Part shown: positions 8,307 through 15,607 of the stretch, one piece after another
Position numbering within the stretch: the first letter of the stretch is position 1
How the letters are laid out: each line of letters opens with the position of its first letter
Assembly: GCA_016181145.1 (NCBI GenBank)
Contig: JACOZW010000053.1
Span: forward strand, 1 to 37,380
Direction: 5' to 3'
DNA from: Candidatus Yanofskyibacteriota bacterium
GTDB lineage: Bacteria > Patescibacteriota > Minisyncoccia > 2-02-FULL-40-12 > GWA2-44-9
Length of the DNA stretch: 37,380 nt
Program-made: the position numbers and the translations under genes
Notes under the pieces: generated by a model
Told to the model about the DNA's origin: nothing
What the model saw: the letters and a program-made list of their open reading frames with translations, nothing else
The model's database searches: none

Positions 8307-9176
8307 ATGAGACCCAAGCAATTCAAACTCGTCCACCTTGTAATCTTCCTTTGCCTCTCCGTCTTTGCTTTTTCAACCTATTCCTCTGCCTCCCAAAAGG
8401 ACGGACTGCTCAAGGTATATTTTCTCGATGTCGGACAAGGAGATGCGATATTTGTAGAAGCGCCGAACGGGAATCAGGTTTTGATAGACGGCGGGCCGGA
8501 TAATGCGGTTATCCAAAAATTAGGCGAAGTAATGCCGTTTTATGACAAAGATATTGATATGGTTGTTCTCACTCACTCTGATGCTGACCATGTTACGGGT
8601 CTGATAGGAGTGCTGGAAAGATACGAGGTGGAAAACATCGTTTATTCAAACATAGTCCGCAAATCGGCTTTATATGGCGCTTGGCAAGAAGCGGTTGAGA
8701 AAGAGGGGGCAAGTATTTTGGACCCAGTGGCCGGCAAGATTATTGATTTGGGGAGCGGCGTGACTTTGTCAATAATTCACCCGGGTGGGTCGTTGACTGG
8801 TCAAGCGATGGAAAAGACAAACAATGAATCCGTTGTTTTGATGCTCAAATACGGCCAAACGACTGTCTTGTTGACCGGAGACATTGAGGCAAAAACAGAA
8901 AGACAAATTATATTGAGCGGCGCGGACTTGGACGCCGATATTCTGAAAGTCGCTCATCATGGTTCAAAAACATCTACGATCGGAGAATTCTTGTACGGGG
9001 TTTCGCCGCAAGTTGCTGTCATTCAAGTTGGCACAAAGAATAGATACGGCCATCCGGTACCGGAAGTTTTGAAACGGCTGGAAGATTATGGTATAAGATA
9101 TTATCGTACTGATACTGACGGCAACGTCAAAGTTGTCAGCGACGGCCAAAATTACCAGATATTAATCGCAAAATAA
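8307..9176 (+). CDS. Secreted ComEC-like metallo-beta-lactamase-fold hydrolase
   Basis: The 289-aa protein starts with a signal peptide or membrane anchor (about residues 1-29, ending SSASQ). The mature part is the metallo-beta-lactamase fold found at the C-terminus of ComEC: YFLDVGQGDAIFVE, LIDGG, the metal motif THSDADHVTG (about residues 90-99), LTGDIEAK and AHHGSKTST. In full-length ComEC this domain is proposed to degrade the non-transported DNA strand outside the membrane. Here it is encoded 636 bp downstream of the channel gene on the same strand, so the two probably act together. The signal sequence fits an extracytoplasmic location. The variant metal motif (DHVTG rather than DHxGG) keeps the metal ligands. 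Confidence 0.9.
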   Translation: MRPKQFKLVHLVIFLCLSVFAFSTYSSASQKDGLLKVYFLDVGQGDAIFVEAPNGNQVLIDGGPDNAVIQKLGEVMPFYDKDIDMVVLTHSDADHVTGLIGVLERYEVENIVYSNIVRKSALYGAWQEAVEKEGASILDPVAGKIIDLGSGVTLSIIHPGGSLTGQAMEKTNNESVVLMLKYGQTTVLLTGDIEAKTERQIILSGADLDADILKVAHHGSKTSTIGEFLYGVSPQVAVIQVGTKNRYGHPVPEVLKRLEDYGIRYYRTDTDGNVKVVSDGQNYQILIAK

Positions 9177-9208
9177 TTCAGTATGATATTATGATATATC
9201 ATACTGAA
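9177..9208. promoter_or_regulatory. Perfect inverted repeat between the hydrolase gene and ndk
   Basis: A 13-bp perfect inverted repeat (TTCAGTATGATAT/ATATCATACTGAA, 9177-9189 and 9196-9208) with a 6-nt loop sits 9 bp before the ndk ATG. It has no T-tract. It could be an operator, an mRNA hairpin or another spacer repeat. Confidence 0.6.
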
Positions 9209-9217
9209 ACTAATAAA

Positions 9218-9691
9218 ATGCCAAATACATTTCAAAAAACATTAATAATTTTAAAACCGGATGCCATCCATCGGGGGATTGTGGGGGAGATATTGGACAG
9301 ATTTGAACAGAAGGGTATAAGGCCGGTCGGTATGAAAATGGTCAAAATGACCGATCTGCTTCTAGATAAGCACTATGCTCAGCATAAAGGCAAGCATTTT
9401 TTACCGCGGCTCAAGAAATTTATGAAGTCACTGCCGGTTGTACTTGTTGTGCTTGAGGGTTTGGATGTCGTCCGAGTAGTGCGAAATATGTGCGGGCCGA
9501 CAGATGGCAAGAATGCTCCACCCGGTACGATAAGAGGAGATTACGGGATGTCAATTTCAGCCAACATTATCCATTCGTCCGAGGATCTCAAAGCGGCCAA
9601 AAGAGAGATAGGGATATTCTTTAGTAAAAACGAGATTTTCAGCTACTCATGGCCGGATATCAACTTCTATTATAACGAGGAAGAGGTATAA
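9218..9691 (+). CDS. ndk: Nucleoside diphosphate kinase
   Basis: Ndk transfers the gamma phosphate from ATP to other nucleoside diphosphates through a phosphohistidine. The 157-aa protein has TLIILKPDAIHRGIVGEI at the N-terminus, PPGTIRGDYG, and the active-site histidine in NIIHSSED (typical N-x-x-H-x-S-[DE]). The ATG at 9218 is chosen over 9191 because the upstream codons lie inside the inverted repeat and lack homology. The C-terminus (SYSWPDINFYYNEEEV) is somewhat longer than in E. coli. No clear terminator follows. Confidence 0.95.
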   Translation: MPNTFQKTLIILKPDAIHRGIVGEILDRFEQKGIRPVGMKMVKMTDLLLDKHYAQHKGKHFLPRLKKFMKSLPVVLVVLEGLDVVRVVRNMCGPTDGKNAPPGTIRGDYGMSISANIIHSSEDLKAAKREIGIFFSKNEIFSYSWPDINFYYNEEEV

Positions 9692-9862
9692 TTTAGTTAG
9701 GTTCTATTTCTAAGCTTTAGGACAAATTATTTTATTCGGGATTCTTATATGATGGTCCCGCCGTGGCGGGATCCTGCGGAAACCCACTTGGCGAAATGCT
9801 AATTGCTTTGAAAATAGAACCAACTAAAACTCCGCCAGTTGGCGGAGTTTTAGTAATAACTT
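9692..9862. repeat. Spacer with GC palindrome between ndk and tRNA-Pro
   Basis: The spacer contains the palindrome TCCCGCC-GT-GGCGGGA (9756-9771) and the terminator listed next. No gene is seen. A related palindrome, GTCCCGC-TAAG-GCGGGAC, lies on the other side of the tRNA at 9949-9966. Confidence 0.65.
9824..9853. terminator. Bidirectional hairpin terminator
   Basis: A 13-bp perfect stem (CTAAAACTCCGCC 9824-9836, loop AGTT, GGCGGAGTTTTAG 9841-9853). It has A/T flanks on both arms, so it could stop ndk transcription from the left and tRNA-Pro transcription from the right. Confidence 0.7.
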
Positions 9863-9933
9863 TCGGGCCGTGGAGAATCGAACTCCAGCTGCATGACCCC
9901 CAGCCACGCGTACTACCATTATACGACGGCCCG
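9863..9933 (-). tRNA. tRNA-Pro (anticodon GGG)
   Basis: On the minus strand a full 71-nt cloverleaf can be drawn. The acceptor stem is CGGGCCG/CGGCCCG with discriminator A; the D arm is GTAT...GTAC; the anticodon stem is CGTGG/TCATG with two G-T pairs and loop CTGGGGG; the variable loop is short; the T arm is TGGAG-TTCGATT-CTCCA. The anticodon GGG followed by G37, plus the C1-G72 pair and A73, are proline identity features. The 3' CCA is not encoded and must be added by a nucleotidyltransferase. Confidence 0.9.
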
Positions 9934-9977
9934 TCTTTGCTCGCCGAAGTCCCGCTAAGGCGGGACGAAGGCAAGAT

Positions 9978-10922
9978 TTAGAGATTTTCAAAGTCATTCA
10001 CTGCTTCGCTTAAGGACTGAAAAACAATATCCTCGCTATTTCTGAATACGTCTTCTCTGTCAGGAATGCCTTTTTCTTGAAGCGCCCCGTCGATTAGTTC
10101 TATGAGAGAGGAAAATTTTTTAGCTGCTTCGGTTTGATTAACTTTGGTTGCAAAGTTCCTGAAGACGGAAAGCTGTATCTTTATTTCTTCAAGAATAAGC
10201 ATTTGGACACGATGTCTGCCCAATTTGTCCTTGGCATCTTTTATCATTCTTCTCTGGCTTTGTTCCGCCTCCGGGCTTAGAGACGGTCCACCTGATCTCC
10301 TTCTTAATTTAGGCAGGCCGTAAGCCGTCATCCACAGTTCGCTCAACTCTTTTATGGTTCTTCCTTCGGTACCTATAACGACTTGGGAAATGTTCCTAAC
10401 TACGTCGTAAAAATCGTGTCGGTTATCCGAATGAAAATATTCCATCATTGTCAGTGTGCCATCGGCCATATGTTCTTTAATTTTTTTTAACTTATCTCGA
10501 ATTTTTATTGGAGAGGAGGTTACGTCTATTCCCAGAGCCAAGTATTCTGTACCCTCTTCTTTTGGTACTTCTAGTGCTAGATCTACGCCATGAAACAAGT
10601 CGTCGTATTCGGCGGGAACTATTGTGAATACATTTTGGCCTAACCAGTCGCTTAACTCGATTTGTTCGGCAAAGATCGCCTCCAATATGCGAGCTTTTTT
10701 GGTGGGTTCAGTTCCATCCCTTTTTATGGTGGCTTTCTTTTTTTCAACACTTGCTTTGTCTCTTTCAAGCCGCTCGGCATAACGAGGGATCTTCGCAAAT
10801 TTATTCATATCTATTGCCGCCGCGCGGTGTTCTGTTACCAGCAAATCAAAAGTTTTCTCCTCGGCCTCGGAGAGTTTGTCTTTTCTTTGCTCAACTGGTG
10901 TTGGTAGAGGTTCTTTGATCAA
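9978..10922 (-). CDS. Hypothetical protein, possible nuclease-fold domain
   Basis: This 314-aa cytoplasmic protein was not matched to a named family. The first 80 residues are charged and helical. The middle (about 115-150) reads EYDDLFHGVDLALEV ... LALGIDVTSSP, a pattern of acidic residues at strand ends that resembles the PD-(D/E)XK fold in CPR proteins (inference, weak). The C-terminal 130 residues are helical with a basic segment (LRRRSGG). It is encoded right after rpmB (1 bp apart) on the same strand, so the two are probably cotranscribed. Other fold assignments remain possible. Confidence 0.7.
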   Translation of the reverse strand: MIKEPLPTPVEQRKDKLSEAEEKTFDLLVTEHRAAAIDMNKFAKIPRYAERLERDKASVEKKKATIKRDGTEPTKKARILEAIFAEQIELSDWLGQNVFTIVPAEYDDLFHGVDLALEVPKEEGTEYLALGIDVTSSPIKIRDKLKKIKEHMADGTLTMMEYFHSDNRHDFYDVVRNISQVVIGTEGRTIKELSELWMTAYGLPKLRRRSGGPSLSPEAEQSQRRMIKDAKDKLGRHRVQMLILEEIKIQLSVFRNFATKVNQTEAAKKFSSLIELIDGALQEKGIPDREDVFRNSEDIVFQSLSEAVNDFENL

Positions 10923-10923
10923 A

Positions 10924-11130
10924 CTATTTGGTTTTGTGAAGAGTTTTTATGCAGTCAGTGCAGATCTTTATTCTTCGCCAGCCGGCGGATGCTGTCTTGT
11001 CCGGGACTTTGGCCCACTGTAAGTTTGGGTATCTTTTGGACTTGGATGTAGGATTATAATGGCCTCGCAAGAGTTTGCGAGTGGTTGCCATAATCGGTTT
11101 TTTGCCGCATTGCGGACATCGGGTTGCCAT
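10924..11130 (-). CDS. rpmB: Large ribosomal subunit protein bL28
   Basis: bL28 is a small 50S protein near the exit-tunnel side. The 68-aa frame has the typical beginning ATRCPQCGKKPI, a basic middle (TRKLLRGHYNPTSKSKRYPNLQWAKV) and RRIKICTDCIKTL. The CPQC and CTDC pairs suggest the zinc-binding (C+) form. It is alone on the minus strand with the hypothetical gene at 9978 rather than with rpmG. The start at 11130 gives the usual MATRC N-terminus. Confidence 0.9.
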   Translation of the reverse strand: MATRCPQCGKKPIMATTRKLLRGHYNPTSKSKRYPNLQWAKVPDKTASAGWRRIKICTDCIKTLHKTK

Positions 11131-11175
11131 ATGATTAAGTGATTTACATAATACATCATAATTGATACTATTTCA

Positions 11176-11246
11176 ACCAGGTAGTGAATTTTTGAGTTTC
11201 TTTCAGAACGGCGCCGTAGGCGCTTCTCAAAAATCTACTACCTGGT
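11176..11246. repeat. 71-nt imperfect hairpin before the site-2 protease gene
   Basis: The arms 11176-11196 and 11226-11246 are complementary over 21 positions with two mismatches (outer part ACCAGGTAGT/ACTACCTGGT). They enclose a small GCGCC/GGCGC stem. The hairpin ends 8 bp before the ATG at 11255. It may shape translation of the protease mRNA or be a non-autonomous repeat. Confidence 0.6.
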
Positions 11247-11254
11247 CAAGTATT

Positions 11255-11878
11255 ATGGAGACACTGCTGACAACAATTTTCTGGATAGTGGCGCTTCTGT
11301 ATTCGGTTGTGATACACGAAGTAAGCCACGGGGCAGTAGCTTATTCTTTGGGTGACGGGACGGCCAAGAACCTCGGCCGGCTTACTTTAAATCCGATAAA
11401 ACATTTGGACATGTTTGGTTCGGTTTTACTTCCACTGCTTTTAGTGATTTTGAGATCACCGTTTGTTTTTGGTTATGCAAAGCCGGTTCCATATAATCCA
11501 TTGAATTTAAGCGACAGAAAATATGGTCCGGCCAAGGTGGCCATAGCCGGTCCGGCCTCCAACATTGCTTTGGCCGTCCTTTTCGGCCTCACATTGAGAT
11601 TTCTGCCGGATGTTTTTTCCTCATCTCTTATACCAGAGTTGTTGGGTATCGTGGTGACGTTGAACTTATTTCTTGCCATATTTAATCTGTTTCCGATACC
11701 GCCGTTGGACGGCCACTGGCTTTTGCTGACATTTCTACCAGCCAGATTCACAGCGGCAAGGATGTTCTTATATAAATACAGCTTCTTGCTTCTTTTGGTA
11801 TTATTGTTCTTTATTTTCCCGTTGCTCATACCTGTCATAAGAGGTTTGTTCCAGTTGCTTACCGGCATTGGATTTTGA
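11255..11878 (+). CDS. Site-2 protease family zinc metalloprotease
   Basis: This is an integral-membrane peptidase of the M50 (RseP/SpoIVFB-like) class, the short YwhC-type form without a PDZ domain. In the 207-aa product the first membrane helix carries the zinc motif VIHEVSHGAVA (HExxH, about residues 20-24) and a later helix carries the second metal-ligand region NLFPIPPLDGHW. Four to five membrane segments are visible. The ATG at 11255 is chosen because the longer frame from 11162 would translate the hairpin. Substrate is unknown; such proteases usually release membrane-bound regulators or clear signal-peptide remnants. Its stop codon overlaps the rpsL promoter. Confidence 0.88.
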   Translation: METLLTTIFWIVALLYSVVIHEVSHGAVAYSLGDGTAKNLGRLTLNPIKHLDMFGSVLLPLLLVILRSPFVFGYAKPVPYNPLNLSDRKYGPAKVAIAGPASNIALAVLFGLTLRFLPDVFSSSLIPELLGIVVTLNLFLAIFNLFPIPPLDGHWLLLTFLPARFTAARMFLYKYSFLLLLVLLFFIFPLLIPVIRGLFQLLTGIGF

Positions 11879-11904
11879 CATTAGTACTGTAATTCTGATA
11901 TACT
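11875..11904 (+). promoter_or_regulatory. Strong promoter of the str operon
   Basis: TTGACA (11875-11880), an 18-nt spacer and TGATATACT, with the -10 hexamer TATACT at 11899-11904 and an extended TG. The -35 box overlaps the protease stop codon. The same arrangement (TTGACA, 18 nt, TGATATACT) precedes the 23S rRNA at 34395. Confidence 0.8.
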
Positions 11905-11908
11905 ATCT

Positions 11909-11924
11909 AAGACCTTGGGGTCTT
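11909..11924 (+). promoter_or_regulatory. Hairpin at the 5' end of the rpsL transcript
   Basis: AAGACC-TTGG-GGTCTT followed by ATTTTATT, starting about 5 nt after the -10 box, so it would be the very first structure in the mRNA. It is too close to the start to be a normal terminator for this promoter. It may stabilise the 5' end, or terminate read-through from the protease gene. Confidence 0.5.
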
Positions 11925-11935
11925 ATTTTATTGTT

Positions 11936-12346
11936 ATGCCGACATTTAGACAATTAATGAAAAACCCGCGCAAGAGTTCCAGAGCGAAGACCAAGTCGCC
12001 GGCTTTGGTTCGCGGTTTTAATGTTTTAAAAAATAAACCGACATTTTATCCTTCTTCTTTCAAAAGGGGGGTTGCGATAAAGGTTGGAACAATGACTCCC
12101 AAAAAACCAAACTCCGCTTTGAGAAAATTTGCTCGCGTCCGGCTTACTAACGGTATGGAAGTGACGGCTTACATACCGGGCATAGGGCATAATCTTCAGG
12201 AACACTCCGTAGTTGTTATCAGAGGAGGAAGGGTCAAGGACCTGCCGGGAGTCAGATATCACGTGGTTAGAGGAGTGCTTGATTCCGGAGGAGTCGAAGG
12301 AAGAAAACAACAGCGTTCCAAGTATGGAGCCAAAAAACCAAAATAA
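11936..12346 (+). CDS. rpsL: Small ribosomal subunit protein uS12
   Basis: uS12 lies at the decoding centre and helps monitor codon-anticodon pairing. The 136-aa frame begins [13 protein letters not shown] and contains the near-invariant [11 protein letters not shown] segment and [10 protein letters not shown], the loop regions where streptomycin-resistance substitutions occur. The C-terminus is basic ([10 protein letters not shown]). The ATG at 11936 matches the universal MPTxxQL start; the upstream GTG-like alternative would include the 5' hairpin. It is the first gene of the str operon. Confidence 0.97.
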   Translation: MPTFRQLMKNPRKSSRAKTKSPALVRGFNVLKNKPTFYPSSFKRGVAIKVGTMTPKKPNSALRKFARVRLTNGMEVTAYIPGIGHNLQEHSVVVIRGGRVKDLPGVRYHVVRGVLDSGGVEGRKQQRSKYGAKKPK

Positions 12347-12416
12347 TCTTAAAACTTGAAACGTGAAACTTGAAACGTAGTTAACGCTTCACGCTTCACG
12401 CTTCACGCTTCACGTC
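12347..12416. repeat. Iterated GAAACTTGAAACG / CTTCACG spacer
   Basis: The left part has GAAACGTGAAACTTGAAACG; the right part has at least four tandem CGCTTCA heptamers on the complementary theme. The spacer folds into a hairpin and abuts the GTG start of rpsG. The same motif family appears before rpsN (25761-25834) and inside the 23S rRNA (about 34998-35048). Confidence 0.8.
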
Positions 12417-12884
12417 GTGAGACGACCAGTAAAAAAACGATCAGTCATTGAGCCGGATGCCAGATATTCGAGTGTTTTGGTTGCCAAATTTATAAATAAG
12501 ATAATGGAGGCAGGGAAGAAATCAATTGCCAAGAAGATTGTTTACTCAGCTCTTGAACTTGCCGAAAAACAAACCCAGAAACCGGCAATAGAAGTGTTTG
12601 AAAAAGCAATGGATAATGTTTCACCAACTGTCGAACTCAGATCAAAACGTGTCGGTGGCGCCAACTATCAGGTTCCAGTTGAGGTCAGGCCCGAAAGGCG
12701 GACAGCGCTTGCGATTAGATGGATAGTTGAATCGGCAAGGGCTCAAAAAGGAAAGCCGATGGCTAAACGTCTGGCTGAGGAATTTATCCAGGCATTCAAT
12801 AATGCCGGAGGCGCGATAAAAAAGAAACAGGATGTTCATAGGATGGCAGAGGCAAATAAGGCGTTTGCTCACTTCAGTTGGTAA
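12417..12884 (+). CDS. rpsG: Small ribosomal subunit protein uS7
   Basis: uS7 nucleates assembly of the 30S head and contacts the E-site tRNA. The 155-aa protein has the normal length and the conserved core: RRPVKKR near the start, VAKFINKIMEAGKKSIAKKIVY, VELRSKRVGGANYQVPVEV, RRTALAIRWIV and the C-terminal KKKQDVHRMAEANKAFAHF. The start is GTG at 12417, directly after the spacer repeat. The next gene should be fusA, but a GxxExxY gene intervenes. Confidence 0.97.
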   Translation: MRRPVKKRSVIEPDARYSSVLVAKFINKIMEAGKKSIAKKIVYSALELAEKQTQKPAIEVFEKAMDNVSPTVELRSKRVGGANYQVPVEVRPERRTALAIRWIVESARAQKGKPMAKRLAEEFIQAFNNAGGAIKKKQDVHRMAEANKAFAHFSW

Positions 12885-13396
12885 TCTACGAATTACTAAT
12901 CTTGTACGAATGTACGAATTTACCAAAACCGATATACGAATTACGAATCTTCGGTTTTGGCTACGAATAAGTTAAGATGGAATTAAAAAGAAAAGATTTA
13001 GTATATCCTGATCTGAGTTATAAAATTGTGGGTGTGCTATTTGACGTCTATAATGAACTTGGCTTTGGATATAGTGAAAGTCATTATCAAAAAGCCATCG
13101 CCATCTCTTTAAGAGAACAGAATATCAAGTTTAAGGAACAAGTTTATCTACCCATTCAGTTTAAAAATGAAATAGTCGGTAAATACTTCCTAGATTACTT
13201 AATAGAAGATAAGGTGGTATTAGAAATTAAAAAAGACGCTAAATTTTCAAAGAAAAACATTGATCAAGTTAATAATTACCTAAAAAGTTTTAATAAAAAA
13301 TTAGCGATTTTGGCAAATTTTGATAAAAGCGGTATTAAATTTAAACGACTGGTTAATTTGAATTAGTATATTCGTAACCAATTCGTAATTCGTAGA
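12885..13396. mobile_element. GxxExxY gene bounded by inverted repeats, inserted in the str operon
   Basis: Left end TCTACGAATTACTAAT (12885-12900) directly follows the rpsG stop. Right end ATTCGTAATTCGTAGA (13381-13396) directly precedes and overlaps the fusA ATG. The ends match in inverted orientation at 15 of 16 positions. Between them are further TACGAAT copies, a CCAAAACCG/CGGTTTTGG hairpin (about 12933-12960) and one gene. It looks like a small inserted cassette, but the end motif also belongs to the general spacer-repeat style, and no transposase or target duplication is visible. Confidence 0.45.
12977..13366 (+). CDS. GxxExxY family protein
   Basis: The 129-aa protein matches the GxxExxY family: LSYKIVGVLFDVYNELGFGYSESHYQKAIAISL (signature G-Y-S-E-S-H-Y near residues 31-37), followed by QVYLPIQFKNEIVGKYFLDYLIEDKVVLEIKK. 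The D...E-x-K pattern (DYLIEDKVVLEIKK) fits the PD-(D/E)XK nuclease fold that this family is thought to adopt (family knowledge; activity not established). These genes are common in CPR and environmental genomes, often next to or inside rRNA. Here it splits rpsG from fusA. The composition is more AT-rich than the ribosomal genes, suggesting transfer. Confidence 0.85.
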   Translation: MELKRKDLVYPDLSYKIVGVLFDVYNELGFGYSESHYQKAIAISLREQNIKFKEQVYLPIQFKNEIVGKYFLDYLIEDKVVLEIKKDAKFSKKNIDQVNNYLKSFNKKLAILANFDKSGIKFKRLVNLN

Positions 13397-15501
13397 TGGC
13401 GGATTACCCTATACAAAAAATAAGGAACTTCGGTGTTATCGCCCACATTGACGCGGGAAAAACAACTACCTCGGAGAGGATACTTTTTTATACGGGGATT
13501 TCGCATAAGATAGGTGAAGTTCACGAAGGAGAAGCGATTATGGATTGGATGGAACAAGAAAGAGAAAGAGGAATTACCATAACCGCGGCGGCAACGACTG
13601 CCTACTGGTCGCCTAGTGACGCTAAAGACAAAGAAGCCGAAAAGGTTAAGCTCAACATAATAGATACTCCCGGCCACATTGATTTTACCATCGAGGTTAA
13701 ACGCTCTTTGCGTGTTTTAGACGGAGCGGTTGTCGTCTTTGACGGCGTTGCCGGCGTTGAGCCGCAATCAGAAACAAATTGGCGCTACGCCGATGACTAC
13801 AAAGTGCCTAGAATTTGTTTCATAAATAAACTCGATCGCTTGGGCGCTTCATATGATCGTTCCTTCCAGTCAATTCTTGGGCGACTTTCGCCTTATGCTG
13901 TTAAATTACAGATACCGGATGGCCATGAGGACCAGTTCAAAGGAATTGTTGACCTTTTGACTATGGAATACGTGACTTTTGAAGGTGCTAAGGGAGAGAA
14001 AGTTGTGAAAGGACCCATACCGGAGTACCTGAAAGCTGAGGCCGAAAAAGAAAGGGCAAGTACAATCGAAAAAATAGTTGAACACGATGATAAGGCCATG
14101 GCTGATTATCTTGACGGGAAAGAGATTGCTCTCGACAAGGTCAGAGAAATATTAAGAAAAGCAACAATAGAAAATAAAATTTTCCCCGTTTTTTGCGGTT
14201 CCGCTTTGAAAAATAAGGGTGTCCAGCTTGTTTTGGATGCCGTAGCGTATTATTTGCCGTCGCCTTTGGACATTCCGCCTGCCGTCGGGGTCTTCACCAA
14301 AACAGGCGAAGAAAAACCGGTTCCGGCAGATGAGAACGCTCCTTTTGCCGCTTTGGCGTTCAAAACCGCGACTGACCCGTTTGTTGGTTCACTCACTTTC
14401 TTTAGAGTTTATTCGGGCAAGATCGCTTCCGGTTCTTATGTTCTGAATACCAGAAGCGGCCAGCAAGAACGGATAAGCCGCATTGTCCGGCTTCACGCCA
14501 ACCAAAGAGAAGAGGTCAAGGAAATATACGCGGGTAATATTGCCGCGACTGTCGGTTTGAAAGATACCAAAACAGGGGATTCATTGTGCGATCCGAACAA
14601 CCCCGTTGTTCTGGAAGGCATAGAGGTTCCTGAGCCGGTTATTTCGTTAAGGGTTGAACCAAAGACCAAAGCCGATCAGGAGAAAATGGGTATTGCTTTG
14701 AGGAAACTCTCTGACGAAGATCCGACTTTTAGAATTAAGACCGACGAAGAAACGGGGGAGATGATCATATCTGGAATGGGAGAACTCCACTTAGAAATTA
14801 TTGTTGACAGAATGAAAAGAGAATTTGGGGTTGGCGTGAATGTCGGTCGCCCTCAAGTTGCTTACAAAGAAACCGTCACCAACACGGCGGAGGCAGAAGG
14901 AAAGTATATACGCCAGTCGGGAGGCCGTGGACAGTACGGTCATGTCTGGATAAGAGTCGAACCGCTCGAGCGCGGCGCAGGTTTCGAATTTGTTAATGCT
15001 ATCAGAGGTGGTGTTATTCCCGAAGAATTTATTAACCCTTCCGAAAAAGGAGTGCGAGAGGCCTTGGACAAAGGAGTTGTTGCTGGTTTTCCGATAGTTG
15101 ACATAAAGGCCACCCTTTACGATGGTTCTTACCACGAAGTCGATTCTTCGGAGATCGCTTTCAAAATAGCCGCGTCAAGCGCGATGCAAGAGGCCACAAG
15201 GAGAGCAAAGCCGATACTGCTTGAGCCGATAATGAAGGTGGAGATAATAATGCCTGATAACTTTATGGGAGAAGTTACTGGTGATTTGGCGTCCCGACGC
15301 GGCCAGATATTAAGCATAAATGACAGGAGTCCACTGAATCTTAAAGTCGTTGATTCGCGCGTGCCGCTGTCGGAAATGTTCGGCTATGCCACCTCTTTGC
15401 GGTCCTTGACCGAGGGACGCGGGACGTTTAACATGGAGTTTGACCATTATGAGCCGGTACCGAATAACATTGCCCAGTTAATAATAGAGGGTAAAAAGTA
15501 A
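13396..15501 (+). CDS. fusA: Elongation factor G
   Basis: EF-G is the GTPase that drives translocation of tRNA and mRNA on the ribosome. The 701-aa length is normal. Visible motifs: the G1 loop AHIDAGKTTTSERIL, switch region RERGITITAAATT, G3 DTPGHIDFT, G4 NKLDRLG and G5 GSALKNKGV. Domain IV has GGRGQYGHVWI, and domain V has SLTEGRGTFNMEF. The ATG at 13396 overlaps the right inverted repeat of the upstream cassette. A single EF-G-like gene is visible. Its ribosomal landing site includes the GTPase-associated centre, which makes the gap in the 23S gene notable. Confidence 0.98.
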   Translation: MADYPIQKIRNFGVIAHIDAGKTTTSERILFYTGISHKIGEVHEGEAIMDWMEQERERGITITAAATTAYWSPSDAKDKEAEKVKLNIIDTPGHIDFTIEVKRSLRVLDGAVVVFDGVAGVEPQSETNWRYADDYKVPRICFINKLDRLGASYDRSFQSILGRLSPYAVKLQIPDGHEDQFKGIVDLLTMEYVTFEGAKGEKVVKGPIPEYLKAEAEKERASTIEKIVEHDDKAMADYLDGKEIALDKVREILRKATIENKIFPVFCGSALKNKGVQLVLDAVAYYLPSPLDIPPAVGVFTKTGEEKPVPADENAPFAALAFKTATDPFVGSLTFFRVYSGKIASGSYVLNTRSGQQERISRIVRLHANQREEVKEIYAGNIAATVGLKDTKTGDSLCDPNNPVVLEGIEVPEPVISLRVEPKTKADQEKMGIALRKLSDEDPTFRIKTDEETGEMIISGMGELHLEIIVDRMKREFGVGVNVGRPQVAYKETVTNTAEAEGKYIRQSGGRGQYGHVWIRVEPLERGAGFEFVNAIRGGVIPEEFINPSEKGVREALDKGVVAGFPIVDIKATLYDGSYHEVDSSEIAFKIAASSAMQEATRRAKPILLEPIMKVEIIMPDNFMGEVTGDLASRRGQILSINDRSPLNLKVVDSRVPLSEMFGYATSLRSLTEGRGTFNMEFDHYEPVPNNIAQLIIEGKK

Positions 15502-15607
15502 AATTGTTATACTGTTAAATTGTTACATTGTTAACAATTCGGCAATGTAGCAATATAGCAATGAGTCGCGTAACAACAAAACGATGTAGTAATTTAGCAA
15601 TATTAAT
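15502..15607. repeat. ATTGTTACATTG-family spacer, copy 1
   Basis: Iterated ATTGTTA/ACATTGTT motifs in the left half and TAGCAATATAGCAAT motifs in the right half form an imperfect hairpin across the spacer. Further copies lie at 19973-20024, 28128-28186 and 28697-28763, all upstream of a gene. Confidence 0.8.

Noticed and set aside
8075-8503. 142-aa ORF overlapping the 91-aa gene and the hydrolase start
   Set aside because: It is out of frame with two better-supported genes and its composition is not protein-like.
12347-12416. CRISPR-like array
   Set aside because: The repeats are contiguous 7-mers without spacers, and no cas genes are present.
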